DNA of 64,000 bases, taken from assembly GCF_015674855.1 (NCBI RefSeq), contig NZ_JADMLG010000011.1:1-64000 (forward strand), read 5' to 3'. Both the position numbers and the translations under genes were made by a program. Under the pieces are notes generated by a model. That model saw nothing but the letters and a program-made list of their open reading frames with translations. It did no database searches and had not been told where the DNA came from. Shown in pieces: positions 52,767-62,200 of this stretch. Each line of letters starts with the position of its first letter. Position 1 is the stretch's first letter. The stretch comes from Nocardia bovistercoris (GTDB lineage Bacteria; Actinomycetota; Actinomycetes; Mycobacteriales; Mycobacteriaceae).

Positions 52767-53360
52767 ATGAGCTCAGGGCCGTCGCTGCGCCGGATGTATG
52801 CCGAGAACACCCGCCGAGTCCTGGTCGACACCGGCTTGCGGGCGTTCGTCGAACAGGGCTTCGCGGCGGTGTCGGCCGAGGAACTCGTGCGCGCGGCCGG
52901 ACTCAGCCGTGGCGCGCTGTACCACCACTTCGGCGGCAAGCGCGGACTGTTCGAAGCGGTCTTCGAAGACCAGCAGCGACACGCACGGGACCGCGTCGAG
53001 GCCCGTGTACGAGCCGACCACGACCTGCTCGAGCAACTGCTGGCCGGAATGGACACCTTCCTCGACATCTGCGGTGAACGGGACTACCGCGAGATCGTGC
53101 TCGTCCAGGGGCCCGTCGCGCTGGGCTGGCAGCGGTGGCGGGAGTTGGACCGACAGCAATTCCACGGCCTGCTGCTCGCGAGCGCCACCCGCATGATCGA
53201 CGCCGGTCTGCTGCCCGGTGACATTCGTCCCGACCTGCACGCGGCGGGCCTCTACGGCATGCTCACCGAGATGTCGTTCACGATCGCCGACGCCGACGAC
53301 CCGGTCCGCGCCAGGCAGGAAGCGGGCCGGTGCCTGCGCCGCGCGGTGTCGGCGGGCTAG
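52767..53360 (+). CDS. TetR-family transcriptional regulator
   Basis: A 197-residue regulator: HTH AENTRRVLVDTGLRAFVEQG, VSAEELVRAAGLSRGALYHHFGGKRGLFEAVF, and a helical C-terminal domain with WQRWRELDRQQF. It is divergent from the HD-hydrolase gene with two dyads between them, so it probably represses that gene and itself. Its TAG overlaps the TAG of the convergent S9 peptidase gene in a shared CTAG. Confidence 0.88.
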   Translation: MSSGPSLRRMYAENTRRVLVDTGLRAFVEQGFAAVSAEELVRAAGLSRGALYHHFGGKRGLFEAVFEDQQRHARDRVEARVRADHDLLEQLLAGMDTFLDICGERDYREIVLVQGPVALGWQRWRELDRQQFHGLLLASATRMIDAGLLPGDIRPDLHAAGLYGMLTEMSFTIADADDPVRARQEAGRCLRRAVSAG

Positions 53361-55306
53361 TTCAGGTTCTCGACGACGACCGGCTCGATGCCCTCGGACT
53401 CCGGCAGCGCGAACCCGAACACCTGGGCGTAGAAGCTGGATTCGGCGTCGAGTGCGCGACGGATGTTGGCGGCGCGGCGGAAACCGTGCTGCTCGCCCTC
53501 GAACAACAGATAGGCCACCGGAATCCGCCGTTCGCGCAGCGCCGCCACGATCATCTCCGACTGGTTCGGCGGCACCACCGCGTCCTCGCTGCCCTGCAAC
53601 ACGATCAGCGGCTTGCGGAATCGGTCGACGTGATGGATCGGCGACCGGTCGCGGTAGATGTCGCGCCCGGACGGATACGGCGCGACCAGCCGGTCGAGGT
53701 AGCGGCTCTCGAACTTGTGGGTGTCGGCCGCGAGCGCCTCGAGGTCGGCGATGCCGAAATGGTCCGCGCCCGCGCTGAACGGGGTGTCGGGCAGGGTGAG
53801 CGCGGCCAGCGTCGTGTACCCGCCCGCCGAGCCGCCGCGAATGGCCAGCCGTCGCGAGTCGACGCGGCCGCGTTCGCCGAGCCAGCGGGCCGCGGCGACG
53901 CAATCGGCGACGTCGACGATCCCCCAAGCGCCGGCGAGCAGTTCACGGTAGGCGCGGCCGTAACCGGTCGAGCCGCCGTAGTTGACGTCGACGACGGCGA
54001 AACCGCGGCCGGTCCAGTACTGGGTGGACAGCGACAGCACCGGTTGCGCCTGCGCGGTCGGGCCGCCGTGGATCAACACGAGCAGCGGCGGAAGTTCCCC
54101 GCGCGGACCGGTGTAGCGGGCGTTGGCGGGCGGGTAGAACAGGCCGTGGGCGGTGCGCGGTGCGCCGGTCGGGTCCTGCGAAGGGAACGAGATGGGTTCC
54201 GGCACCGACACTTCCGAGGGGTCGAGGCCGAGATCGCGCGGTGCGCGCAGGGTCTCGACCGCCACGGCGCCGACATCGACGCGGTAGACGCCGAATTCGG
54301 CGGTGGGACTGCCCGCGACGACGACCACCGAGTCCGCGCCCGCGCGCACGACGGCCGAGAACGCCGAGAACGGCAGGTCGAGTTCCCGGACCGAGCCGTC
54401 CGGGCGACGCCATGCGAGGCCGTCGTAGCCGTCGCGCCACCGCGCGAACACGATGCCGCCGTCGTCGAGCACCGCGTAGCGCGCCGACCCCAACTGCCAT
54501 GCCGGCACGCCGATCTCGGCATCGACCTCGACCACCGCGACGACACCGCCGCCCGCGGTCCAGCGGTAGAGGTTCCACCAGCCGGTGCGGTCGGACAGGA
54601 ACAGCAGCGACCCGTCGGCCTGCCACCGCGGTTCCCCCACCGACTCCCCCGGCCCGCCCGCGACGACGGTGTCCGCGCCGGTCGCGAGGTCGCGCACCCG
54701 CAGCACGGTGTCGTCCCACGGCATGGACGGGTGATCCCACGCCACGAAGGCCAGCCGGGCGCCGTCCGCGCTCGGCCGCGGCGCGACCACGAAATCCGGG
54801 CCGCTCACCACCACCTCGGGCGTATCCGACAGCCGCACGATCTCGTTGCGCACCGCGACCGCGCCACCGCCGTCGCTCGGATGGCGCTCCCGCACCGCGA
54901 ACACCTCGCCGCCGGGACCGATCTCGCCGTCACCGAACCGGTCACCACGCGCGACATCGGGAACCGGGGTGATCGGCACCGGAACCCCTCCGGGTTCGAG
55001 CCGATACAGCCGCTGGTCGGCCCAGTTCGCGAACCACAGCACACCGTCGCGGACCCACCACGCCGCACCGCCGTACTCGTGCACCGCGGTGCGCGCGTCC
55101 ATGTCCCCCGGCAGTAGATCCGTGACGACGCCGTCCGCGCCGCGCCGCACGATCTGGGTGCGGCCGTTCTCGGCGGGACGCCCCTCCGACCAGTACACAT
55201 CGTCGCCGTCGACCCGTACCTCCCCCAGTCGCACCGCGGCGGCGACAACGGATTCGGAGGTGATGGCGGTCGGCCAGGAACCGAAGGGCAACTCGGTGAA
55301 CGTCAC
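53357..55306 (-). CDS. S9-family (prolyl oligopeptidase-like) peptidase
   Basis: A 649-residue two-domain protein. Residues of about 20-390 form a beta-propeller with repeated GEPRW/SDRTGWWNLYRW and similar blades; the C-terminal alpha/beta hydrolase domain has LLVLIHGGPTAQ, nucleophile Ser near 491 (RGGSAGGYTTL), Asp near 573 (QGSEDAVVPP) and His near 605 (GEQHGFR). It lacks a signal peptide, so it probably cleaves cytoplasmic peptides, as acylaminoacyl- or dipeptidyl-peptidase relatives do. The start is GTG at 55306. Confidence 0.9.
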   Translation of the reverse strand: MTFTELPFGSWPTAITSESVVAAAVRLGEVRVDGDDVYWSEGRPAENGRTQIVRRGADGVVTDLLPGDMDARTAVHEYGGAAWWVRDGVLWFANWADQRLYRLEPGGVPVPITPVPDVARGDRFGDGEIGPGGEVFAVRERHPSDGGGAVAVRNEIVRLSDTPEVVVSGPDFVVAPRPSADGARLAFVAWDHPSMPWDDTVLRVRDLATGADTVVAGGPGESVGEPRWQADGSLLFLSDRTGWWNLYRWTAGGGVVAVVEVDAEIGVPAWQLGSARYAVLDDGGIVFARWRDGYDGLAWRRPDGSVRELDLPFSAFSAVVRAGADSVVVVAGSPTAEFGVYRVDVGAVAVETLRAPRDLGLDPSEVSVPEPISFPSQDPTGAPRTAHGLFYPPANARYTGPRGELPPLLVLIHGGPTAQAQPVLSLSTQYWTGRGFAVVDVNYGGSTGYGRAYRELLAGAWGIVDVADCVAAARWLGERGRVDSRRLAIRGGSAGGYTTLAALTLPDTPFSAGADHFGIADLEALAADTHKFESRYLDRLVAPYPSGRDIYRDRSPIHHVDRFRKPLIVLQGSEDAVVPPNQSEMIVAALRERRIPVAYLLFEGEQHGFRRAANIRRALDAESSFYAQVFGFALPESEGIEPVVVENLN

Positions 55307-55468
55307 CGGCCAAGGCTAGCCGCCCCCGCCCCGGCGACCGCTCCGCGACGCACCCGAGGCTCCGCACGGGCCGGGATCGCCGGGTGTGAGGGGTGCGAAG
55401 TGTGGTCGAAGCTCGGGTTTTCCGCGATATTGGGCCTATTCTGTGGAAGGGACAGGGGAGGGCTGTTC

Positions 55469-56359
55469 ATGATTCGGTTGTTGGCTTGGCTGCGCGGCAA
55501 TATCGACGGTGTCGTCGCCTTGGTGCTGGCCATGGTCGTCGGCGTGCTCGCGGTGCTCGACCTCATCGACGTCGACCAGGTGAACGCGGTCGTACTGCTT
55601 GTGCTCGGCCTGCTCGCCACCACCCTGCTGCGCGACCGGCAGTTGTCGGCGCAGGCGGTGCGCGACGCGTCGGCGGTGCAACTGCTGTACGGGCCGGACA
55701 TCGGGCACGCGCACACGCTGGCGCGGCGCGATACCGAAGTATGGATCTTCAAGGGCGGCACCGGAACCTACATCCGCGCGGTCACGCTGCGCGCCTGCGT
55801 CGAGAATGCCCGCCGCGAACAGCGGCCGCTGCGTATGCAATTGGAGATACTCGACCCGGCCAACGAACCGCTGTGCAAGACCTACGCGCAGTTCCGCACC
55901 TCGCTCAGCCCGGAGACCGGGCGCTCCGACGAGGCGTGGACCACCGAGCGGACGCGGCGGGAGTCGTATGCGACGGTGCTCGCGGCGTGCTGGTTCCGGC
56001 AGCGGTTCACCTTCCTCACCATCGAGGTCGGGCTGTCCTCGGTGATGACCACCTTCCGCTGGGATCTGTCGTCGAGCTGCGTCATCGTCACCCAGGACAA
56101 TCCGAACACCCCCGCGCTCATGTTCGAACGCGACAAGCCCTATTACCGCGACCTCAACCGAGAACTCGTGGCGAGTTTCAAACAGACCCGCCGGGTTCAG
56201 CTCAGCCGCTGCGAGGAACTGCCGCTGGGCAACGAGCCGACGGTCGACGAGGTCCGCGGACTCTTCGACGCCCTCGGACTCGGCCTGCCCGCATCCTTCA
56301 CCGACCGCGATGTCGCCGATATCACGCGGCGCGCGCTGCAACCGAGGAATCCGTACTAG
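55469..56359 (+). CDS. Membrane-anchored protein of unknown function
   Basis: A 296-residue protein. Two hydrophobic segments near the N-terminus (GVVALVLAMVVGVLAVLDLI, VNAVVLLVLGLLATTLL) are followed by a soluble domain (VWIFKGGTGTYIRAVTLRACVENAR, ACWFRQRFTFLTIEVGLSSVMTTFRWDLSSS in outline). The domain recalls phospholipase-D-like or effector-associated regions in other bacteria but no active-site motif is visible. GGGGAGGG precedes the ATG. It shares one base with the next gene (TAGTG), so translation is coupled. Confidence 0.65.
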   Translation: MIRLLAWLRGNIDGVVALVLAMVVGVLAVLDLIDVDQVNAVVLLVLGLLATTLLRDRQLSAQAVRDASAVQLLYGPDIGHAHTLARRDTEVWIFKGGTGTYIRAVTLRACVENARREQRPLRMQLEILDPANEPLCKTYAQFRTSLSPETGRSDEAWTTERTRRESYATVLAACWFRQRFTFLTIEVGLSSVMTTFRWDLSSSCVIVTQDNPNTPALMFERDKPYYRDLNRELVASFKQTRRVQLSRCEELPLGNEPTVDEVRGLFDALGLGLPASFTDRDVADITRRALQPRNPY

Positions 56360-57045
56360 TGCACGATCACTTACCCGCCCGCTGGCCGATCACCTCCGAG
56401 ACCACCGCGGCCGACATGCGCCGCTGGGCCCGCGCCTGGCTCAGCGACGTCGTCGCGGGCCGAGGCGAGGTCACCGCCGTGCGACATCCGCTGGGGTTCC
56501 TGTGCTTTCCGGTGTGGCGCGGCGGCACGCTCGGCATCTGCGTGCACGTGTGGTGCGACGGCGTGCACGCCCGGCTCACCACGTCCCCGATCCACGCGCA
56601 CAGTTGGGACCTGGTGAGTTTCGTCCTGTACGGGACGGTGGCGAACGAGGTCGTCGACGTGGTGGACGCGGCGGCGCCGACGCACCGGATCTTCGAGGTC
56701 CGCAGCGACGAGGACGGCGATCTGGTGCGCGCGACGCCGCGGCTGGTGCGCCACCGGCACCGGTCGAGGGAACTGTTCGGCCGCGGCGACACCTACCGGC
56801 TGCCGCGTGGGGTGTTCCATCTGTCCGATGTGCGCGGCAACGCCGCCACCGTCGTCCTGGGCGATTATCGGCCGGATTGCCCCGATCGATCACTCGGAGC
56901 GGTTCTCGGGGAGGATCATCGGGTATATCGCATCCGTTGCACCGCCGAGGAGACCCGCCGGTTCGCGCGGGTGGTGCTGGAACGATTGGCCGATTCGAAC
57001 ACCCCGCGAGAGCTGGAGGACCGATGCGATCAGGCGAGATCATGA
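56359..57045 (+). CDS. Cupin-like protein of unknown function
   Basis: A 228-residue soluble protein. IHAHSWDLVSFVLYGTVANEVVDVV and RHRHRSRELFGRGDTYRLPRGVFHLSDVRGN in outline resemble the metal-binding beta-barrel of cupins, with His/His and Glu/His spacings in the expected places. The GTG start overlaps the previous stop. It is the middle gene of three; the following inositol-phosphatase-like gene overlaps it by 22 bases. The trio may act on one small phosphorylated or nucleotide-like substrate. Confidence 0.65.
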   Translation: MHDHLPARWPITSETTAADMRRWARAWLSDVVAGRGEVTAVRHPLGFLCFPVWRGGTLGICVHVWCDGVHARLTTSPIHAHSWDLVSFVLYGTVANEVVDVVDAAAPTHRIFEVRSDEDGDLVRATPRLVRHRHRSRELFGRGDTYRLPRGVFHLSDVRGNAATVVLGDYRPDCPDRSLGAVLGEDHRVYRIRCTAEETRRFARVVLERLADSNTPRELEDRCDQARS

Positions 57046-57899
57046 ACGAGGCGCCGGACGCCGCCGTCGTGGCTTCGGCCACCGATATCGCCATCGCCGC
57101 GGCCGAGGAAGCGGGCGCGGCGATCCGCGCGGGCCTACGCGAGGCCCTGCAGGTGCGGGCCAAGGGCGCCGACGGCGATCTGGTGACCCAACTCGACCTG
57201 CTCGCCGAGGACATCATCCTGCGGCGGCTGCGCGAGGCCTTTCCCGGACACGCGATCCTGGCCGAGGAGTCCGGGCGGCACGGCGGCGCGCAGGACAGTT
57301 GGTGCTGGGTGGTCGACCCGCTCGACGGCACCAACAACATCGCCGTCGGGCTGCCGGTCTACTCCGTCGGCATCGCGCTGTGCCACGCGGGCACACCGGT
57401 GGTCGGCGTGGTGCACGAACCGACCACCGACCGGACATGGTGGGCGGTGCGCGGCGGCGGCGCTTTCGGCCCGCACGGCCGCATCCGCGGCCTGGCTCGC
57501 GAACGCAAGCGCTCGGCCCCCACACTGGCCTGGCTGCAAGGGTATTCGGTCGGCAGCGCCGATCCGGTGGCGCGCGGGCTGCGGCTCACACTCGAGGCCA
57601 ATGCGCGGCGCGTGATCCAGCTGTGGTCGCCGCTGCTGTGCTGGATGATGGTGAGTCGCGGCGACATCGACGGATTCGTCGGCTACCGCGCCGGTGTGAT
57701 CGACCTGCCAGCGGGCAGTCTCATCGCGCGCGAATCCGGCATCAGGATCACCGATTTCGACGGCGCGCCGCTCGACGAGCGCATCGACCCCGCCGACGGC
57801 GGCGTCGACTTCCTGGCGGGCACGGGCGAGATACCGCACGATCTGGCGCTGTTGGTGAAATCCGCGGCCGATGTGCGGGTCAGCGGTCTCGCACGCTGA
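57024..57899 (+). CDS. Inositol-monophosphatase-family phosphatase
   Basis: About 291 residues. Metal-binding motifs are intact: AILAEESGRHGG (EE), WVVDPLDGTNNIAVGLPVYSVGIAL (DPLDGTxN) and GVIDLPAGSLIARESG (the late Asp, here in a DLPAG variant of WDxAA). Substrates in the family include inositol phosphates, fructose bisphosphate and PAP. ATG 57024 is preferred because GGAGGA lies five bases upstream; ATG 57042 is an alternative. It is the last of three overlapping genes. Confidence 0.87.
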   Translation: MRSGEIMNEAPDAAVVASATDIAIAAAEEAGAAIRAGLREALQVRAKGADGDLVTQLDLLAEDIILRRLREAFPGHAILAEESGRHGGAQDSWCWVVDPLDGTNNIAVGLPVYSVGIALCHAGTPVVGVVHEPTTDRTWWAVRGGGAFGPHGRIRGLARERKRSAPTLAWLQGYSVGSADPVARGLRLTLEANARRVIQLWSPLLCWMMVSRGDIDGFVGYRAGVIDLPAGSLIARESGIRITDFDGAPLDERIDPADGGVDFLAGTGEIPHDLALLVKSAADVRVSGLAR

Positions 57900-57908
57900 G
57901 CACGCACC

Positions 57909-59171
57909 TCATCCGAATACGAGCAGCGCGCCGACGGCCGCCGAGGTGGCGAGGACCGCGAGCACGATGCCGGTGCGCACGAAGCGCGACAGCGGTATTC
58001 GCACCCCGTGGCTGCGGCAGAACTCGAGGCACAGCAAGGTCGCCAGCGAAGCCCACGGCGTGATGACCGGCCCCACATTGGTGCCGATCAACAGGGCCAG
58101 GAGTTGGTTGCGGTTCTGCTCCGGCACCACCGCCTCACCGGCGGTGTAGGCGGGCAGATTGTTCGCGATATTGGACAGCGCCGCACCGGCGCCCGCCGCG
58201 CGGTAGGCGCCCGCCGCACCGGGATCGGCGCCGATCAGCCCGCGCATGACATCGTCGAGGCCGTGCCTGCTCAGCGTCGGCACCACGAGGAACAGCCCGA
58301 CCACGAAAACCAGCAGCCGCCACGGAATCAACGAGAACGTGAGGGCCGAGCGGTCCAGGACCGCGAAAGCCGCCAGCGCGATGAGCGCCGCGGCGGCGGC
58401 GGCGAACTCCACACGTTCGCCCAGAATCGGCACGGCGACGATGAACAGCACGCAGGCGCCCGCCGTGATGCGGAACAGGCGGCGTTCGTCGGCGCCGTCG
58501 AGCCGCACGGGTTCGGGCACCACGTACCGGTCGCTGTCGCGTTGTCGGCGCCGCCAGAAGAACACCCACAGGCACACCGAGGTCACGAGCATCGAGGCCA
58601 GTTGCGGCGCCCACATCGCCGCGGCGAACGCGGTGGCATCCATACCGACGCGATCGGAGGCGAGCAGATTGGTGAGGTTGGAGACCGGCAGCAGCAGGCT
58701 GGCGGTATTGGCCAGCCACAGCGTGGTCATGGCCAGCGGCAGCGGCGCGATCCGGGCGGGCGCCGCGACCGCGAGCATGACCGGGGTGAGCAGCACGGCG
58801 GTGGTGTCGAGGTTGAGCAGGACGGTGGTGGCGGAGGCGAACAGGACGCACAGCACGAACAGGGCGGGATAGTTGCCGCGGGCCGCGATCACGACGCGAT
58901 GCGCGATCACCTCGAAAACCCTGGCGCGTCTTGTCAATTCCGCCAGCACGACGACACTGCCGAGGAACAGCAGCAGCGGCCCGATGCGCCGCATGTTGTC
59001 CACGGCGTCGGCGCGCGGCAGCAGACCGGTGAGCACGCAGAGCAGCCCGGCCGCCAGTAGCGACAGCCGCACCCGGTCCAGAACGCTCAGCCGCGCCGGG
59101 CGTGCGCGTGCCGCGCCGGGACTCGACGGCGACGACGCGGAGGGATCCACCTGTTCGGACACACCCGCCAT
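57909..59171 (-). CDS. ArsB/NhaD-type ion transporter (SLC13-like permease)
   Basis: A 420-residue polytopic protein of the ion-transporter superfamily with about eleven hydrophobic segments. LLLPVSNLTNLLASDRVGMDATAFAAAMWAPQ in outline and SNIANNLPAYTAGEAVVPEQNRNQLLALLIGTNVGPVITPWASLATLL in outline carry the SNxxNxLP and SNL(T)N motifs typical of ArsB- and NhaD-like transporters. The frame is open far upstream but that part is antisense to the TIR gene; ATG 59171 gives a normal length. It is divergent from the TIR-NACHT-WD40 gene with 57 bp between them. Confidence 0.85.
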   Translation of the reverse strand: MAGVSEQVDPSASSPSSPGAARARPARLSVLDRVRLSLLAAGLLCVLTGLLPRADAVDNMRRIGPLLLFLGSVVVLAELTRRARVFEVIAHRVVIAARGNYPALFVLCVLFASATTVLLNLDTTAVLLTPVMLAVAAPARIAPLPLAMTTLWLANTASLLLPVSNLTNLLASDRVGMDATAFAAAMWAPQLASMLVTSVCLWVFFWRRRQRDSDRYVVPEPVRLDGADERRLFRITAGACVLFIVAVPILGERVEFAAAAAALIALAAFAVLDRSALTFSLIPWRLLVFVVGLFLVVPTLSRHGLDDVMRGLIGADPGAAGAYRAAGAGAALSNIANNLPAYTAGEAVVPEQNRNQLLALLIGTNVGPVITPWASLATLLCLEFCRSHGVRIPLSRFVRTGIVLAVLATSAAVGALLVFG

Positions 59172-59228
59172 CTCATCATGGCAATCCACCTGTGCTCCAC
59201 GGGGATCAGGGCGGGGCATACTGGGTGG

Positions 59229-62200
59229 GTGACAGCGCGGGGTGGGCTTCCCAGGGACTTCTTCATCAGCTATTCCCCTGCCGACGAACGGTGGGCGACC
59301 TGGCTGGCGTGGCAATTGGAGGCGGCGGGGCACAGAACCCTCATCCAGGCATGGGACTTCGTGCCCGGAACGAACTTCATCGACTTCATGGACCGCGGCG
59401 TGCGCGAGTCGGTCGTGGTGATCGCGGTGTTGTCGGACAGATATCTGGCTTCGCGCTACGGAACCATGGAGTGGCAGGCGGCATATCGCACCGATCCGGG
59501 GAAGCTGTTGCCGATACGGATCGCCGACTGCGCACTGGACGGGCTGCTCGCCACCCTCACCTACGTCGACCTGGTCGGCGTCACCTCCGCGGACGAAGCC
59601 CGGCGCACCCTCTTCGAACGCATCGGGCACCTGCTGGAGGGACGGGCCAAACCGCGCATCGCGCCGAACTATCCGTCGGTCGGGATGCTCGAAGGGATCG
59701 GCGGCGAGACGAGTGATCTCGGGCACAGCGACCCGAGCGACCTCGGACCGGTCGAATCGCCCTTGCGCAGGCGCACCCCGGTCGCGGCGCCCGTATTTCC
59801 CGCCGCGCCCGACGCCGCGGGCAAGCGGCACGACGGCATCAGCGTCCTGCACATCGCGGGCCCGCGTTTCGGACGCGGCATGTTCGGACGCGACGACCCC
59901 GCGACCGCGGGCGAACTCCAGTCCCGCGTCTGGGCGAACGTCACCCACCTGATCGACCAGGGCGCCCCGAAACCCGACCTGATCGTGGTGACCGGCGACC
60001 TCACCGAATCCGGCCGCCCGAAAGAGGTCGACGAGGCGCTGTCGTTCCTGACCGGGCTGCGCGTGCTGCTCGGGCTCGAACCCGCGAGGCTGGCGATCGT
60101 GCCGGGCAACCACGACGTGTCGAAAGCGGGCTGCCAGGCCTACTTCCTGCAGTGCGAGGCCCGCGACCGCTTCCCGCAGCCGCCCTACTTCCCCAAGCTC
60201 GACCAGTTCGCGCGCCTGTTCGCCGAGCTCTACCAGGGCTTGGACCACCTGGTGTTCGACATCGGGCAGCCGTGGACGCTGTTCCCGATACCCGAACTGC
60301 ACGTGGTGATCGCGGGCCTGAACTCCACGATGTCGGCCACCCACCGCGCGGCCGACGACTACGGCCAGATCGGCACGCCGCAGGCGGCCTGGTTCGCCGA
60401 ACAACTGCGCGCCTTCGAGGAACGCGGCTGGCTGCGGATCGGTATCCTGCGCCACGATCCGGTGCCGGGCTCCAACGCCGCCGACGACGACCCGGCGCTG
60501 CTGCGCGACGCCGACGTGCTCAATCGTCTGCTCGGCGCCAGGCTGCACCTGCTCGTGCACGGACCGGGCCCCGGCGGTCGACTGCCCGACACGCTCGGCA
60601 AGGAATTGGTGGTGATGCCCGCCGCGGCGCCGGGCCGCGACGAGCTGATCCACATCACCGCGAGCGGACTGGTCAGGTACAGCGCGCACAGCGCGACACC
60701 GGAAAAACCCGAGGCGCGGGTGGAGCGAGCGTGGCCGAAAGCCGACACCGCACTGGCCGCCGCGGCGCCCGAGACGACGGATCCGCGCCGGATCGAAGCG
60801 CCGACCGAGCGGAACCAGGTCCTCGATCCGCACGCCAGACTGCTGGAACGGGTCACCGAGATCTGCGAGAACCGCTATCCGGGCGCCCGAGTCCGGCGGG
60901 TCGAATCGGACCCGCCGCACCTGTTCGTCACCCACCACAACGAAGGGGTGGCCGCGCAGTGGCGCATCGGCGTGCGCGTCGGCGAGACGACGAGGCAGGT
61001 CGTCGAGGACTTCCTCGCCCTCGATCCCGAATACGGATCCGAGATCGTGTACCGTGGCGCCGCCCCGCCGCGCTCGTTGCGCGAGCAGGCGGCGAGCAAC
61101 GGGCTTCGGGTGCGCAGCTTCGTCGAATTCCAGGGCCTGCTGGATCTGGACGACTACCTGGCCAAGCAGGAGGCGCGGCTGCGCACCGACCACAGGTATC
61201 CGCCGAATATGTACGTGCCGCAACGGTTCCGCGCGATGGAGGAGGACGACCAGCGCGTCCACGACGATCTCGTCGAGGAACTGACCCGCATGGTGGCCGC
61301 CGACCACGGTCGTTTCGTGCTGCTGCTCGGCGACTTCGGCCGCGGCAAGACCTTCGCGCTGCGCGAGCTCGCCCGGCGGATCACCGCGACCATGCCCGCG
61401 CTGATCCCGATCTTCGTCGAATTGCGGACCCTGGACAAATCGCATTCGGTGGACGGGCTGGTGGCGGCGCACCTGGCCAATCACGGCGAGGACCGCATCG
61501 ACCTCAAGGCCCTCCGCTACATGCTGCGCGAAGGCCGAGTGGTGTTGCTGTTCGACGGATTCGACGAACTCGTCACCCGTATCAGCTACGAATTCGCGGC
61601 CGATCACCTGCAGACCTTACTGCAGGCCGCCGAGGGCAAGGCCAAGATCATCGTCGCGGGCCGCACCCAGCATTTCGAGTCGCGCGCCCAGGTGCTGACC
61701 GCGCTCGGCGAGCGCGTCGGGCTGCTGCGGGAACGGCGCATCCTCGCGATCGAGGATTTCGGCGAATCCCAGATCATGGCCTTCCTGACCAACCGATACG
61801 ACGGTGACGAGCAGCGGGCCGCGAGCCGGATGCGCCTGATCACCGGCCTGCAGGATCTGCTCGGGCTGGCCAGGAATCCGCGCATGCTCGGATTCATCGC
61901 CGATCTCGACGAGCGGCGGCTGCGCACCGCGGCGGGCGCCAAGCAGGCCGTCGGGCCCGCGGGCCTGTACCGGCAGATCCTGGAGTCGTGGCTGTCGTTC
62001 GAGGCGACGCGGGTCGCGGGCGTCGCGGGCGGGCAGCCGGGGTTGCGCCTGCCCGACCTGTGGCAGGCGGTCACCGCGTTCGCGTTGCGCTGCTGGGAGA
62101 TCGGCGAACCCTACCTGCGGCTGTCGGAACTGACCGAGGTGGCGCGCAGCTTGGTCGACCTGACCGGACCGAACCGGATGTCGGTGCAGCAGTCCGCGCA

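Noticed and set aside
59172..61607. Upstream extension of the ArsB/NhaD-type frame to 1,232 residues
   Set aside because: It is antisense to the TIR-NACHT gene and is full of Arg/Gly/His without domains.
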